From positions 1-5,253 of the forward strand of contig CBFHPF010000098.1 in NCBI GenBank assembly GCA_965657665.1: 5,253 bases of DNA, in the 5' to 3' direction. Positions 4,476 through 5,253 of this stretch are shown here, piece by piece. The DNA comes from UBA8337 sp965657665 (lineage in GTDB: Bacteria > Pseudomonadota > Alphaproteobacteria > RS24). A program made the position numbers and the translations under genes. Numbering within the stretch: the first letter of the stretch is position 1; the number at the start of each line of letters is the position of its first letter. The notes under the pieces are model-generated. The model did no database searches and was not told the origin of the DNA. It worked only from the letters and a program-made list of their open reading frames with translations.

Positions 4476-5253
4476 ATGAACAAGCCAGAACCCCATATTG
4501 ATGGTCTTCCAACGCCGCGTGTGGAAGCCATTAAAGGCGATGCGCCGCTGCGTATTTTATTACCCAGCTATCGCTCTGACCCGCATACAGGCGGCCAGGG
4601 TATTTACATGCGCCTAATTTCCAAAGCCTTGGTAGAGCTTGGCCATCATGTTGATGTGATTTCCGGCCCGCCCTATCCTGAGCTTGACCCGCGCGTTGGG
4701 CTTATCAAGCTGCAATCGCTGGATATGTATGCCCGCCCGAACCCCATCACCTGCCTCAATCGTGATATTTTGTCGAATAAAACCGATTTATTTGAGTGGT
4801 GGTCGCATAATTGGGGCGGCTTTCCTGAGCCATATACTTTCGGTGTCCGCATGGCGGAATATATGCGCGACAAGATTAATGATTACGACATCATGCATGA
4901 CAACCAGACTTTGTGCTACGGCATGCTGGATGTGCGCGATATGGGCCTGCCTGTTGTCGGCACTATTCATCACCCCATCACAATGGATAAACGCATTGAT
5001 ATTGCCCACGCGAAATGGCCGCATATCAAATTTTTGAAATGGCGCTGGTATTCTTTCCTCAACATGCAAATCAACGTGGCGCGCCAGCTTGACCCGCTGA
5101 TTGTGGTGTCAGACAGCACCAAGCGCGATGTCGAAAAAGATTTCGGTGTCGACCCGAGTAAAATGGTGCGCATTCATCATGGCATTGACCATGAATTATT
5201 TCAGCCGCAACCGTATATTGAGCGCAAAACCAATCGCCTGATGGTGACTGCCA
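4476..5253 (+). CDS. Family-4 glycosyltransferase (GT-B fold), N-terminal part, 3' truncated by the window
   Basis: GT4 enzymes transfer a sugar from a nucleotide-sugar donor to glycans, lipids or small molecules. The frame is open for 259 codons to the window end. An in-frame TAG directly abuts the ATG at 4476, so no longer start exists. The N-terminal Rossmann domain begins LRILLPSYRSDPHTGGQGIY. The Gly-rich turn (G39, G40), the helix MRLISKALVELGHHV and the strand VDVISGPPYPEL are typical of GT4 proteins. Further on, PVVGTIHHPI (H165, H166) and the interdomain stretch IVVSDSTKRDVEKDFGV...KMVRIHHGIDHELF match the family. The donor-binding C-terminal domain with the expected E-x7-E motif lies beyond the window. 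The N-terminus has no signal peptide, so a cytoplasmic or membrane-peripheral location is expected. The substrate cannot be told from this half. The insert LFEWWSHNWGGFPEPYTFG (residues 105-123) is rich in aromatics and might contact the acceptor. Confidence 0.88.
   Translation, partial: MNKPEPHIDGLPTPRVEAIKGDAPLRILLPSYRSDPHTGGQGIYMRLISKALVELGHHVDVISGPPYPELDPRVGLIKLQSLDMYARPNPITCLNRDILSNKTDLFEWWSHNWGGFPEPYTFGVRMAEYMRDKINDYDIMHDNQTLCYGMLDVRDMGLPVVGTIHHPITMDKRIDIAHAKWPHIKFLKWRWYSFLNMQINVARQLDPLIVVSDSTKRDVEKDFGVDPSKMVRIHHGIDHELFQPQPYIERKTNRLMVTA

Noticed and set aside
4673..5173. Several short frames on both strands within 4673-5173
   Set aside because: They are shadows of the glycosyltransferase frame, which runs open from 4476 to the window end with clear GT4 motifs.

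Overview
The window looks like a stretch of ordinary chromosomal DNA from an alphaproteobacterium of moderate GC content (by eye a little over half, not computed). The evidence is the uvrC-pgsA pair, which is common in that class, an adrenodoxin/FdVI-type [2Fe-2S] ferredoxin, a short AroQ chorismate mutase of PchB-like layout, and similar codon choice in all genes. A genus cannot be named from the sequence alone. I see no mobile element, tRNA, rRNA or CRISPR array.

Layout from left to right. The 3' part of uvrC (1-609, cut by the window edge) is followed after 9 bp by pgsA (619-1182), whose ribosome binding site overlaps the uvrC stop. After a 90-bp gap comes a 103-aa chorismate mutase (1273-1584). 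It converges on a [2Fe-2S] ferredoxin on the minus strand (1581-1901), and the two genes share a palindromic CTAG holding both stop codons. The ferredoxin diverges from a dipeptide (L-Ala-D/L-Glu type) epimerase of the enolase superfamily (2009-3019). Their 107-bp divergent spacer holds face-to-face promoter-like elements laid over a small palindrome. Next on the plus strand are a small four-cysteine exported protein of unknown function (3096-3374) and, 14 bp later, an epoxide hydrolase-type alpha/beta hydrolase (3389-4381). A 94-bp gap then carries a well-formed promoter whose -10 element lies inside a perfect inverted repeat. It precedes a family-4 glycosyltransferase (4476 to beyond the window end).

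Functionally the genes are mostly housekeeping: DNA repair, phospholipid synthesis, aromatic amino acid synthesis, electron transfer and probable cell-wall peptide salvage. They do not form one obvious pathway. uvrC-pgsA, and the small exported protein with the hydrolase, are the likeliest co-transcribed pairs. I found no convincing new multi-gene system. The items most worth a second look are the two regulatory intergenic regions, the small exported protein and the glycosyltransferase of unknown substrate.
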